Source: Microbacterium sp. SMR1
GTDB lineage: Bacteria > Actinomycetota > Actinomycetes > Actinomycetales > Microbacteriaceae
Assembly (NCBI RefSeq): GCF_003289625.1
Contig: NZ_QMBN01000001.1
Coordinates: 186,001 to 250,000, forward strand
DNA length: 64,000 bases
Direction of reading: 5' to 3'
Position numbers and translations under genes: made by a program. Positions 19,651-27,560 of this stretch are shown here, one piece after another; the stretch's first letter is position 1, and each line of letters starts with the position of its first letter. The notes below the pieces were generated by a model. The model did not search any database and was not told where the DNA came from. It saw nothing but the letters and a program-made list of their open reading frames with translations.

Positions 19651-20295
19651 ATGACCGTTGCTGTCATCGCCGACATCGTCGGCTCTCGTCTGCTCGACGA
19701 TCGCAGCCGCACCCAGGCGCAGATCGAAGCAACGATGGCCGAGGTCGATCGCGCCCTTCCCGTCGCCGTGACCCCGATGCGTGCCACGTTCGCCGACGAG
19801 TTCCAGGCGGTCTTCGACGAGCTGGATGACGCGCTGGCCTGGCTTCTGCTCCTGCAGCTGTCGCTGCCCGACGAGGCGTCGCTGCGCTTCGGGGTCGGTG
19901 TCGGCGACGTCGGCTCGGTCGCATCCGAGAGCTCGGACATCTCCGACGGGCCGGGGTGGTGGCGGGCGCGCGAGGCGATCGAGCAGGTGCACGCGATGCA
20001 GGATCGCGCGGTTCCGCGCGCCCGCATCCGCATTGTCGGAGGGGACGACGAGGATGTCGCCATGGCCGACCGCATCCGCTTCGCCAACGCCTACGCGCTC
20101 GCCCGCGACGAACTCGTCGGGGCGATGTCGGCGCGTGCGCGGCGCCTGACCTACGGCCGCTGTCTCGGTCGCACCCAGGGCGCGCTCGCGAAGGAGGACG
20201 GCATCACCCAGTCGGCCGTGTCGCAGCTGCTGGCGTCATCCGGAGCTCCCGCGATCGTCGCCGGGTACGCGGCCCTGACGGAGCGCTCGTCGTGA
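19651..20295 (+). CDS. SatD-family protein with C-terminal HTH
   Basis: 214 residues. The N-terminal ~130 residues read like a worn-down class III nucleotidyl-cyclase fold: VIADIVGSRLL, FADEFQAVFDELDDAL and LRFGVGVGDVG match the order of the cyclase metal/substrate blocks but lack clear catalytic residues. The C-terminus has a helix-turn-helix (LAKEDGITQSAVSQLLASSG). The overall match is to the SatD family, whose role is poorly known. A strong palindromic operator lies just upstream, so autoregulation is likely. The stop overlaps the start of a membrane protein gene (GTGA). Confidence 0.75.
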   Translation: MTVAVIADIVGSRLLDDRSRTQAQIEATMAEVDRALPVAVTPMRATFADEFQAVFDELDDALAWLLLLQLSLPDEASLRFGVGVGDVGSVASESSDISDGPGWWRAREAIEQVHAMQDRAVPRARIRIVGGDDEDVAMADRIRFANAYALARDELVGAMSARARRLTYGRCLGRTQGALAKEDGITQSAVSQLLASSGAPAIVAGYAALTERSS

Positions 20296-20987
20296 TCGGC
20301 GCGGGACTCATCCTTCTCGCGGTCGGCGGGCTCGACCTCGCCCGCAAGCGGCTGTCGGGCGCGAAGCTCGGGATCGTGCTGGTGGTCCTCGGCGCGGCGC
20401 TGCTGCCGCTCGCGGCCTGGGCGGGCGCCGCGGCCTGGTGGTTCGCGGCGATCGCCGTCGCGGCCGGGTGGGCGGCGGTCACCTCGACGCGCGAGCCCAC
20501 TCGATGGGGACTGTGGCCTGCGGCGCTCCTGGCCGTTGTGGTGGCCGTGGCGGTCGCCCTCATCGGGGTGCGCGACGGCCAGGGGCCTCTGGAACAGATC
20601 TGGCCGATCGACTCGCCGCTCGGCGTTGTGAGCCTCGACCTCGCCATCGCGCTCGCGGGAGCGCTGGTCTTCCTCGTCGAATCGGGCAACGTCATCGTGC
20701 GCGCGTCGCTGCGGGGCGGTGTCGTGGCAGCAGAGGCGACGAACGCGCTGAAGGGTGGGCGCATCATCGGCCCTCTCGAGCGCGTGTTGGTCTTCGCCCT
20801 CACCCTCACCGGGGCGTTCACGCTGCTGGCCGCCGTGCTCGCGGCGAAGGGCATCGTCCGCTTCCCGGAGATCTCGCGCGACCACGACGGGGGCGACCGC
20901 GCCGAGTACTTTCTCGTCGGAAGCCTCGTCAGCTGGGTCGTCGCCCTCGGCGCGGCCTTTCTCATCTGGTGGGGCACCGCCGCCTGA
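20292..20987 (+). CDS. Membrane protein, partner of SatD-like regulator
   Basis: 231 residues, almost wholly hydrophobic with about seven membrane segments. No catalytic motif is seen and I do not recognise a named family. GTG 20292 overlaps the stop of the SatD-like gene, so the two are translationally coupled. Pairing of a soluble HTH protein and a membrane protein suggests a signal or transport module controlled by the upstream operator, but nothing in the sequence shows what it senses or carries. Confidence 0.7.
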   Translation: MIGAGLILLAVGGLDLARKRLSGAKLGIVLVVLGAALLPLAAWAGAAAWWFAAIAVAAGWAAVTSTREPTRWGLWPAALLAVVVAVAVALIGVRDGQGPLEQIWPIDSPLGVVSLDLAIALAGALVFLVESGNVIVRASLRGGVVAAEATNALKGGRIIGPLERVLVFALTLTGAFTLLAAVLAAKGIVRFPEISRDHDGGDRAEYFLVGSLVSWVVALGAAFLIWWGTAA

Positions 20988-21022
20988 CCGTCATCGAGGC
21001 GGGTCGTGCCGTGCGCCGCTGA

Positions 21023-21028
21023 TAACCT
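21023..21028 (+). promoter_or_regulatory. -10 element of leaderless tyrS promoter
   Basis: TAACCT, seven bases before the GTG at 21036. Confidence 0.55.
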
Positions 21029-21035
21029 GAAGCGC

Positions 21036-22340
21036 GTGTCTGATGAAGCCCTGACGACCGCCCCCGTGGCGCTCGATCCCGCGTTCGAGAACGTGTGGGA
21101 CGAGCTGGTGTGGCGCGGTCTCGTGCATGTGTCCACCGACCAGGAAGCGCTGCGAGAGGCGCTCGGCGGAGACCCCATCACGTATTACTGCGGCTTCGAC
21201 CCGACGGCGGCATCCCTGCACCTCGGTCACCTCGTGCAGCTGCTGACGCTTCGCCGGCTGCAGCTCGCCGGACACAAGCCCCTCGGTCTCGTCGGCGGCT
21301 CGACCGGCCTCATCGGTGACCCGCGCCCGACCGCCGAGCGCACGCTCAACTCGCGCGAGACCGTCGCCGAGTGGGTCGACCGTCTGCGCGGTCAGATCGA
21401 GAAGTACCTCAGCTTCGAGGGCGAGAACGCTGCTCGCATGGTGAACAACCTCGACTGGACGGCGCCGCTGTCGGCGATCGACTTCCTGCGCGAGATCGGC
21501 AAGCACTACCGGGTCGGCACGATGCTGAAGAAGGATGCCGTCGCCGCGCGCCTGAACTCGGATGCCGGCATCAGCTACACCGAGTTCAGCTACCAGATTC
21601 TGCAGGGACTCGACTTCCTCGAGCTCTACCGCCAGTACGGTTGCACACTGCAGACCGGTGGATCGGACCAGTGGGGCAACCTCACCAGTGGCACCGACCT
21701 CATCCACCGCGTCGAGGGCACCTCGGTGCACGCGTTCGGCACGCCGCTGATCACCAACAGCGACGGCACGAAGTTCGGCAAGAGCGAGGGCAACGCCATC
21801 TGGATCGACGCCGAGCTCACGAGCCCGTACGCGTTCTACCAGTTCTGGCTCTCGACCGCGGATGCCGATGTCGTCGAGCGCCTGAAGGTGTTCACGTTCC
21901 TCAGCAGCGCCGAGATCGCAGAGTACGAGCGCCTCGTCGCCGACGAGCCGTTCCGCCGTGCCGCGCAGAAGCGTCTGGCGTTCGAGGTCACCGCGACGGT
22001 GCACGGCGTCGACGCGACGGCGAAGGTCATCGCGGCATCCGACGCGTTGTTCGGTCAGGGCGACCTGACCGCTCTCGACGCTGCCACGCTGCGCTCGGCC
22101 CTGCAGGAGCTTCCGCACGCCACCGCGTCGGCCGGCGCCTCGGTCGTGCAGCTGCTCGTCGACACCGGGCTCGTCGGCAGCCTGTCGGAGGCCCGCCGGG
22201 CCATCGCGCAGGGCGGCGTCTCGATCAACGGTGCGAAGGTCGACGACGAGTCGGCCGTCGTCGTTGGCGATCTGCCCGGTGGCGTCGCCGTGCTGCGGCG
22301 GGGCAAGAAGACGCTCGCGGGCGTCTTCGTCGAGGACTGA
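21036..22340 (+). CDS. tyrS: Tyrosine--tRNA ligase
   Basis: Class I synthetase charging tRNA-Tyr. 434 residues from GTG 21036. The HIGH-type motif is HLGH at residues 62-65 (after CGFDPTAAS) and the KMSKS-type loop is KFGKS near residue 247. A C-terminal S4 RNA-binding domain covers about the last 70 residues (LVGSLSEARRAIAQGGVSIN). A start ten codons further upstream is possible, but the -10 box lies inside that stretch, so 21036 is preferred. No T-box leader is present. Confidence 0.96.
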   Translation: MSDEALTTAPVALDPAFENVWDELVWRGLVHVSTDQEALREALGGDPITYYCGFDPTAASLHLGHLVQLLTLRRLQLAGHKPLGLVGGSTGLIGDPRPTAERTLNSRETVAEWVDRLRGQIEKYLSFEGENAARMVNNLDWTAPLSAIDFLREIGKHYRVGTMLKKDAVAARLNSDAGISYTEFSYQILQGLDFLELYRQYGCTLQTGGSDQWGNLTSGTDLIHRVEGTSVHAFGTPLITNSDGTKFGKSEGNAIWIDAELTSPYAFYQFWLSTADADVVERLKVFTFLSSAEIAEYERLVADEPFRRAAQKRLAFEVTATVHGVDATAKVIAASDALFGQGDLTALDAATLRSALQELPHATASAGASVVQLLVDTGLVGSLSEARRAIAQGGVSINGAKVDDESAVVVGDLPGGVAVLRRGKKTLAGVFVED

Positions 22341-22349
22341 CCCGACCGG

Positions 22350-23144
22350 ATGCCGTTCACCCCGAGCCACGCCGTCGTCGCGCTGGCGGTCGTTCGCACA
22401 CCGCTCGTGCCGGCGGCCGTGGCTGTCGGGGCGATGGCTCCCGACCTGCCGTTGTTCGCCCGCGGGATCGGCATCAGCTACGCGCAGACGCACGCGTACC
22501 CGTGGCTGACGGTCGTGATCGCGGGTGTGCTGCTGCTCGCGTGGTGGCTGCTGCTGCGCCCCGCGGTGCGCGAGCTCGGGCCGGACTGGCTCTCGGGGCG
22601 GCTGCCATCGGCGTGGGATGCCGCGGGCGGCGACGCGCTGCGAACGGTGCGGCCGGGCTCGGGGCGCGGCCGGTCGATTACGGTCACGGTTCTGCTGGTC
22701 GTGGTGTCGCTCGCTCTCGGCGTCTTGAGCCATATCGCCTGGGATGCCTTCACCCACGAGGGGCGCTGGGGCGTCGAGCTCTTGCCCGCGCTGGCCGAGC
22801 GCTGGGGACCTTTCCACGGCTACCGGTGGCTCCAGTACGCATCGAGCGCGCTCGGCCTGCTGGGGCTCGCAGTGGCGGGTGCGGTCTGGCTGCGGAAGCG
22901 GTCGTCGGCTCCGGTGCGGCGAGTGCTGCCCGGTGCCGTGCGGGTGGTCTGGTGGGTGTCGCTGCCGGTCACGCTCGTCGCGGCGTGGCTGATCGGCCTC
23001 GCCGCGTACGGCCCGCTGACGGCGGAGTGGACCGCTCAGCACCTCGCGTATCGCGTACTGCCGCCCGCATGCGCCATCTGGGGGCTGGTCACGCTCGTGC
23101 TGTGCGTCGTCGTGCAGGTGGCGCGGCGACGTGTCGTGCGCTGA
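22350..23144 (+). CDS. DUF4184 family membrane protein
   Basis: 264 residues. The MPFTPSHAVVALAVVR opening, APDLPLF, and HIAWDAFTHEGRWGVE are the hallmark blocks of DUF4184; the conserved His and Asp residues in these blocks recall membrane-bound metal-dependent hydrolases of the YdjM type, though activity is unproven. About six or seven membrane segments. It starts nine bases after tyrS stops and is probably read with it. Function unknown. Confidence 0.85.
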   Translation: MPFTPSHAVVALAVVRTPLVPAAVAVGAMAPDLPLFARGIGISYAQTHAYPWLTVVIAGVLLLAWWLLLRPAVRELGPDWLSGRLPSAWDAAGGDALRTVRPGSGRGRSITVTVLLVVVSLALGVLSHIAWDAFTHEGRWGVELLPALAERWGPFHGYRWLQYASSALGLLGLAVAGAVWLRKRSSAPVRRVLPGAVRVVWWVSLPVTLVAAWLIGLAAYGPLTAEWTAQHLAYRVLPPACAIWGLVTLVLCVVVQVARRRVVR

Positions 23145-23198
23145 GTGACGCGGGGCTTCGGTCTTTGGCCACCCGTGGTCGCGTACTCGAGGCGTGAG

Positions 23199-23567
23199 TC
23201 AGTCGACTCCGCGCAGTCGGTCGATCTCGCGGCGTTCGCGTTTCGTCGGTCGGCCGGCGCCACGGTCGCGGACCGCAAGCATCGCCATCGGCTCGCGCGG
23301 GGGAGTGCGGTCTTCCAGGGCGGTCGCGGCAACGGGTGCACCGACGCGCTTGGTGAGCGTCTGCCGGACGACGAGGATGCGGTCGAAGCCCGCGATCCGC
23401 ACCCGCAGCTCATCGCCGGGCTTCACCGACTGCGAAGCCTTGACTCTCTCGCCGTTGACCCGGACGTGACCCGCGCGGCAGGCGGTGGTCGCCGCTGAGC
23501 GGGTCTTATAGATGCGGACCGCCCATAGCCACGAGTCCACGCGGACAGGGGCATCGGATGCGGTCAT
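23199..23567 (-). CDS. S4-domain RNA-binding protein (Hsp15-like)
   Basis: 122 residues. The S4 domain spans residues ~8-70 (VRVDSWLWAVRIYKTRSAA, GHVRVNGERVKASQSVKPGDEL), followed by a basic tail ending in PTKRERREIDRLRG. Proteins of this shape (Hsp15/YrfH-like) bind 50S subunits carrying stalled nascent chains; that role is known for relatives only. ATG 23567 is chosen; ATG 23576 three codons earlier is possible. Single gene, convergent with the DUF4184 gene. Confidence 0.85.
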   Translation of the reverse strand: MTASDAPVRVDSWLWAVRIYKTRSAATTACRAGHVRVNGERVKASQSVKPGDELRVRIAGFDRILVVRQTLTKRVGAPVAATALEDRTPPREPMAMLAVRDRGAGRPTKRERREIDRLRGVD

Positions 23568-23589
23568 GCGTTCCATTCTCGCCGAAGCG

Positions 23590-24207
23590 TCACGGGTGCT
23601 CGCCGGTGCTGGTCTCGTGGGGGTCAGCGAGGGTGAGCGAGACGACGGCGACGTGCGGCTTCGGGCGGGCGACCTCGCGGAAGCCCGCGCTGAGGAACGT
23701 GGAGAGAGCGCCGTGGTACAGCTCGTTCGAGGTGACCTTGCGCCCCGCATCCGGGTCGACCGGGTACGCCTCGACCACTCGTGCGCCGTTCTCGCGGGCG
23801 AAGGCGATCGCGGCGTCGAGGAGTGCCGCGTTGAGGCCCGAGCCGCGATGCTCCTTCCGCACCGCGAAGCAGCTCACGGCCCAGACATCCGCGTCGTCCC
23901 AGGGCTCCTCGGTCGCGCCGGCGTAGGCGCGTGTCTTGCTCAACCGGATCTGACGGGTACGCGGACCGACACGGACCCAGCCGGCGGCATCGCCGTCGAC
24001 GTAGGCGACGAGGCCGGGGGAGGGCGCGGCATCCACTTCGCTGCGGAAGGCTGCGGCGCGGCCGTCGATGTCGGTGCGCTGGAAGTCGGCGTTCGTCATC
24101 GTCCACCACTGGCACTGACACTCGTGTCCGTCGCCGCCGCCGCTCATCGCGTGCTGGGCATCGCTGAAGCTGCCGGGCGTCACCGGCACGATCGTCGTCT
24201 CGCTCAT
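23590..24207 (-). CDS. GNAT family N-acetyltransferase
   Basis: 205 residues. The acetyl-CoA binding block is AVRKEHRGSGLNAALLDAAIAFA (R/Q-x-x-G-x-G/A form), with a beta-strand before it (WAVSCFAV) and a C-terminal FLSAGFREVARPKP typical of the fold. A Cys/Trp-rich segment near residue 30 (HECQCQWWTM) is seen in a subgroup of actinobacterial GNAT proteins. ATG 24207 lies six bases after a -10 box on the minus strand. Acceptor substrate unknown. Confidence 0.85.
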   Translation of the reverse strand: MSETTIVPVTPGSFSDAQHAMSGGGDGHECQCQWWTMTNADFQRTDIDGRAAAFRSEVDAAPSPGLVAYVDGDAAGWVRVGPRTRQIRLSKTRAYAGATEEPWDDADVWAVSCFAVRKEHRGSGLNAALLDAAIAFARENGARVVEAYPVDPDAGRKVTSNELYHGALSTFLSAGFREVARPKPHVAVVSLTLADPHETSTGEHP

Positions 24208-24213
24208 GGCCAG

Positions 24214-24219
24214 ACCGTA
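24214..24219 (-). promoter_or_regulatory. -10 element of leaderless GNAT gene promoter
   Basis: TACGGT on the minus strand, six bases before ATG 24207. Confidence 0.5.
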
Positions 24220-24348
24220 CTGCCCGCCCCGGACACCGGGCAACGATCGGTCGTCGCACAAGCCCCGCAACGCGCCCGGGTGCGCCGGTTCGCGAGCGGG
24301 CTCAGGACCGGTTAGGATAGGGGAGTTGTCCGCGTGCGGACAGCGGAC

Positions 24349-24422
<74 letters not shown>

Positions 24423-24431
24423 CGGTTCAGG

Positions 24432-24463
24432 AGCCCCGATGAGACACAGGTCTCGTCGGGGCT
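24432..24463 (+). terminator. Terminator hairpin after tRNA-Pro
   Basis: A 14-bp stem starting AGCCCCGA with one T-G wobble and a 4-base loop (ACAG), ten bases downstream of the tRNA. Confidence 0.8.
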
Positions 24464-24490
24464 GCGTCGCGTTCGGCGACAGTGTTCTAG

Positions 24491-25243
24491 GTGTGCCCTT
24501 GCTGTGCAGTAGCCCTCCGACTGGCGCTCCTGCAAAGATTTCGCCACACTTTGCGAGTGGCCCCATGGACCCCGCCAGAACCGCAGACGGCAGTCGACAA
24601 GTACGTTCGCGCGCTGAAGACACCGTTCAAACTGCTGAGTCTGCACCCGCGCAATGTCGGACACCCCGGCAACGCGGGAGCAGTCAGCCCCGCGATCGTC
24701 TTGACGACGGTGTCCGCCTTTGAGGGGTTCGCTGAAGAGTTCACGGCGATCATGCTGGCTCGCAAAGGTGCGGGTTTCGCAGAGATCGCGAAGGTTGTGG
24801 GCGCATGGAACAACCCTGCTTTGCCCGAGTTCGCCACGCGGATGAAGAAGGATCACCCGAAGGCCGCTACCGCGATAGACGCACCGTCGTCCATCCCGGT
24901 CATGGAGTTCCTGACGGCGAGCGCGACTTCGCCCGTCACGAGACTTCACGACTGGCCGACGCTACTGAACGACAGCCGCGCATGGCGGCAGGTTCGTCAC
25001 TCGCTCACCCACGGCCTAACAACAGGATGGCAATCAGAGCGTTGGCCGCCGCCACTGCGGCAGGACGACCCGCCTGCGTCCGACGTGCTCCGTCCCAGAC
25101 GAAACGACGAGCGTTCACTCGGTATATACGGAGCGATCTCGTGTGCACGCATTCATTCGCTCGGCGCAAGAAAGATCGCTGACGCTGTGGCTGCGGTCGA
25201 GGGGACCAGTCTCAACTGGTCGGAAATGCCCCATTTTCAGTGA
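24491..25243 (+). CDS. Hypothetical protein with HEPN-like R-x4-H motif
   Basis: About 250 residues (228 if the start is GTG 24557, which I think as likely; neither start has a good ribosome-binding site). A first helical block (AIVLTTVSAFEGFAEEFTAIML) and a later segment with RHSLTHG fit the HEPN all-helical fold, in which R-x4-6-H is the RNase active site. Such proteins occur in toxin and defence systems; no antitoxin or partner gene is visible next to it. The DNA is clearly less GC-rich than its surroundings and the gene sits directly after the tRNA, consistent with transfer. Family placement is tentative. Confidence 0.55.
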   Translation: MCPCCAVALRLALLQRFRHTLRVAPWTPPEPQTAVDKYVRALKTPFKLLSLHPRNVGHPGNAGAVSPAIVLTTVSAFEGFAEEFTAIMLARKGAGFAEIAKVVGAWNNPALPEFATRMKKDHPKAATAIDAPSSIPVMEFLTASATSPVTRLHDWPTLLNDSRAWRQVRHSLTHGLTTGWQSERWPPPLRQDDPPASDVLRPRRNDERSLGIYGAISCARIHSLGARKIADAVAAVEGTSLNWSEMPHFQ

Positions 25244-25508
25244 GTTGACGGGATAAGGGCAACCTCGGAATGAGCACCGATGCGCTCTCCGCAGCACGTC
25301 GAGCAACTTCGCTGATTAGGTGCGTGTAGATCGTAATCGAGATCGACGAGTGACCGAGACGCTTCGAGACGAAGGCGCTGTCTGTGCCGCTCGCGAGCCG
25401 CACTGACGCGTGCATGTGCCGAAGCCTGTGTAGCGTCATCCTAGGCCGTCCAGTGTCGCCACGCATCGCGTCTGAAAGCCGCGTCGCTAACTGCGTCGCA
25501 GCGGCTCA
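25212..25508 (-). pseudogene. Tyrosine recombinase (phage-type integrase) C-terminal remnant
   Basis: The frame encodes the end of a tyrosine recombinase: box II HRLRHMHAS with its Arg, GHSSISIT with the His, and the nucleophile Tyr in ITIYTHL, all properly spaced. The first in-frame ATG is at 25466. Reading further upstream in the same frame meets a TGA at 25506-25508, before which FVFNLREG looks like recombinase sequence, so the original gene is broken. No catalytic Arg of box I or N-terminal core-binding domain can be found. It overlaps the end of the HEPN-like gene on the other strand. Confidence 0.75.
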
Positions 25509-25641
25509 CCCCTCTCGTAAGTTGAAGACGAAGCCGCTCGCGAGCCATGCCGTACCCCAAGGCGCGCTCGACCTTGACGCCCGCACTGGCCATTGCCGAC
25601 GCCGCATCTGCTGTCGCGGACTTCTCCCGTTGCGCGCACAG

Positions 25642-25767
25642 ATGGCGGCGACAGGACTCGCGCGGACTGGGTCGGCCGTCGGCGCTGCGACCGCCGTGCT
25701 GTTGTCATGGCTGACGGCCCTCGGCATTGTGGTGGCTCTCGTGTTGCGTCGGCGGGACCGGCTGTGA
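25642..25767 (+). pseudogene. Orphan C-terminal LAxTG sorting signal (remnant of a surface protein)
   Basis: From ATG 25642 the 41 codons read MAATG, then LARTG (25657-25671), a hydrophobic helix of about 22 residues and a basic tail RRRDRL. This is the layout of a C-terminal cell-wall sorting signal, and LAxTG is the form favoured by class E sortases of high-GC actinobacteria. The body of the protein is missing: the in-frame sequence upstream is antisense to the integrase remnant. Most likely the tail of a deleted surface protein. Confidence 0.5.
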
Positions 25768-25812
25768 GGCGCACGCGGGTGAGAACTACCGGCAGCCCCG
25801 CTGGGGTGCGCC

Positions 25813-25818
25813 TAGGGT
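25813..25818 (+). promoter_or_regulatory. -10 element of leaderless small membrane protein
   Basis: TAGGGT, six bases before ATG 25825. Confidence 0.5.
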
Positions 25819-25824
25819 AACGAG

Positions 25825-26025
25825 ATGAGGAAACAAATGCGGAACATGTCATGGACGATTTGGCTCTACATTGGTGGCTTCTTCTTCCTTCTCGGACTAT
25901 GGCAGCTGACCACCATCTCGGCCTCGTGGTGGCCGACACTGGGGGTGATCGCCCTCCTCGTGGCGGCGCTGGCTGGATTCGCCCGGGCCGTCGTCGTCCA
26001 CCGGTGCGGCAGGGACGCGCGGTGA
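25825..26025 (+). CDS. Small two-helix membrane protein
   Basis: 66 residues with two hydrophobic helices (about residues 10-30 and 36-57) and a basic, Cys-containing tail (VVVHRCGRDAR). It begins six bases after a -10 box, which supports expression from a leaderless message. I do not recognise the family. It lies in the accessory region after tRNA-Pro and has no clear operon partner. Confidence 0.6.
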   Translation: MRKQMRNMSWTIWLYIGGFFFLLGLWQLTTISASWWPTLGVIALLVAALAGFARAVVVHRCGRDAR

Positions 26026-26047
26026 GCAAAAGTCCGACCGACCTAGT

Positions 26048-26263
26048 GTGCGCTCCGCACCAGTGAGCGCACACAATGTCTTGACCGATCTCGCGCTGCT
26101 CAGCCTCCTCTCGGAATTCCCGCAGGCGCTCCACGACTACGAGTACAACCTCGATCCGGCACGGTTTGACGGGGTGATCGCCTCGTGGCTCACCTCATTG
26201 GGGAAGCCTGCCGAGGGAATAGAGGGCCACGACCACCGCGGTCAGCGATCGAGTCGGGATTGA
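26048..26263 (+). CDS. Small hypothetical protein
   Basis: Up to 71 residues from GTG 26048, or 66 from GTG 26063. The central part (LLSEFPQALHDYEYNLDP, FDGVIASWLTSLG) looks like genuine amphipathic protein sequence, but there is no convincing ribosome-binding site and no family is recognised. The tail after residue ~55 is polar. Real but of unknown function, or a fragment. Confidence 0.35.
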   Translation: MRSAPVSAHNVLTDLALLSLLSEFPQALHDYEYNLDPARFDGVIASWLTSLGKPAEGIEGHDHRGQRSSRD

Positions 26264-26472
26264 GCCCGGCTCGGCGGGTGCCGACCGGCCTGTCCGCGGC
26301 GACGTGACGACCGTAGCGGCGAGGCCGATCGCCTGAATTCTCGTCAGGTTTCGTCATGTCCGGGAGCAATCTCCTCTGGCCCAGTCGCTCGATCCACTCG
26401 ATCTGGCCGCTGCCGAAGTGGGACCTCCCGTTTACAACCGCGACACTGACGAGACGCTGGCCGACGTAGCAA

Positions 26473-27339
26473 TCACGACGTGGTCCGCTCTAACCGTGCA
26501 GCGATCCGGTCGGCACGTCCAGCGTTGTACCCCAGGGTGTGAACTGTGATGACTCGCGCTCCATCGTGCGTGACGCCGACGAATGACCCGTGGTCTCGGT
26601 TATGGCCGTTATGCCACCACAACGATGGATCTTCCATCCAGCCCAGCGGCTTCTCTCCGGGCGTCTGCCGCGTTATGGAAGTGGCGTACAGCTCGAGCGC
26701 ATCGAAAGTTCCATGCAAGCCCCCGGCCCCGACGAATGGCCCGGGGTCGTGCCACTGCTCGCGAATGCGCCCCGTCCAGGTGCGCAGAACGGGCACACGT
26801 TCCGGCTCGGGGGACGTCGACACGTCCGTGATGTCGAGCGGGTCGAAGACGTACTCCTTCGCGAGCGTCCACCAGTCGAGACCTGTCGTGACCTCGAGCA
26901 CGCGCGTCAGGACCGCGTAGCCGAGGTTCGAGTACTCGAAAATGCCGACGTGCCCGCTGTGTTGCGTCGAGAGATCCGGCAACACCTCGGAATCGAAGTA
27001 CTCCCTGGTGTACTTCGCGTAGGGGGCACGGGCTTCGGCGATCGTCTCGATCATCCGTGAGGGAAGCCTGGCGAGGCCCGAGGTGTGGGTCACCAACGAG
27101 CGCACATCGACGTTGCGGGGTAGACCGGTCTCTGGCACGTATTCGCCCACCGGAGCAGAGAGGTCAATGATCTCGGCGCGGTCCAGTTGCTGCGCGATCC
27201 GAGCGGTGACGGTCTTCGTGACCGAGCCCCACTCGAGCATCGGAGAACCGCGATGCAGCGGCCCGAAATTCTCGACGGTGACGCGCTCCGAGTCGCGAAC
27301 GCGATAGGCCGCGCTCTTGTGACGCACACTCCAACTCAT
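26473..27339 (-). CDS. Beta-lactamase-fold serine hydrolase
   Basis: 288 residues, class C beta-lactamase / penicillin-binding-protein 4* type. The nucleophile motif S-x-x-K is SVTK near residue 39, the second motif is YSN (FEYSNLGYAVL), and the third is represented by an HNG/HDHG region near residues 245-255. No signal peptide, so it is probably cytoplasmic; such proteins are usually esterases or peptidases rather than antibiotic-degrading enzymes. ATG 27339 follows a -10 box by six bases. A second, more complete member lies at 34896-35930. Confidence 0.8.
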   Translation of the reverse strand: MSWSVRHKSAAYRVRDSERVTVENFGPLHRGSPMLEWGSVTKTVTARIAQQLDRAEIIDLSAPVGEYVPETGLPRNVDVRSLVTHTSGLARLPSRMIETIAEARAPYAKYTREYFDSEVLPDLSTQHSGHVGIFEYSNLGYAVLTRVLEVTTGLDWWTLAKEYVFDPLDITDVSTSPEPERVPVLRTWTGRIREQWHDPGPFVGAGGLHGTFDALELYATSITRQTPGEKPLGWMEDPSLWWHNGHNRDHGSFVGVTHDGARVITVHTLGYNAGRADRIAARLERTTS

Positions 27340-27345
27340 GCTCTC

Positions 27346-27351
27346 AGACTA
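27346..27351 (-). promoter_or_regulatory. -10 element of leaderless serine hydrolase promoter
   Basis: TAGTCT on the minus strand, six bases before ATG 27339. Confidence 0.5.
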
Positions 27352-27443
27352 TTCGCGAGCGTCGGTTGGCTCAGCTTGCCAAATTCGGCGGAGTCTTGGT
27401 GCCATGCGCCTGATCGTGGAGCGGAGGATGCTGCTACTTTCGA

Positions 27444-27560
27444 ATGACGACGAAGTCGAACTCCGCGGGTCGAGGGATGAGTCACGGCCAGGACCGTCTC
27501 TGGATCTTCAATAGCCGACTCATCTTCATGTCGACGCGAAAAGAGGTGAGGGGAGAATGA
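27444..27560 (+). CDS. Possible 38-aa ORF overlapping exporter operon start
   Basis: ATG 27444 opens 38 codons whose TGA overlaps the permease ATG (27557) by ATGA, the coupling used throughout this genome. Hydrophobic and basic residues alternate (LWIFNSRLIFM). A TACTTT box at 27435-27440 is only three bases upstream, so if that is the promoter this ATG would be upstream of the message. It may be a leader, a small peptide, or chance. Confidence 0.25.
   Translation: MTTKSNSAGRGMSHGQDRLWIFNSRLIFMSTRKEVRGE

Noticed and set aside
20991-23042. 683-codon minus-strand frame over tyrS
   Set aside because: Antisense to tyrS and the DUF4184 gene with no recognisable domain.
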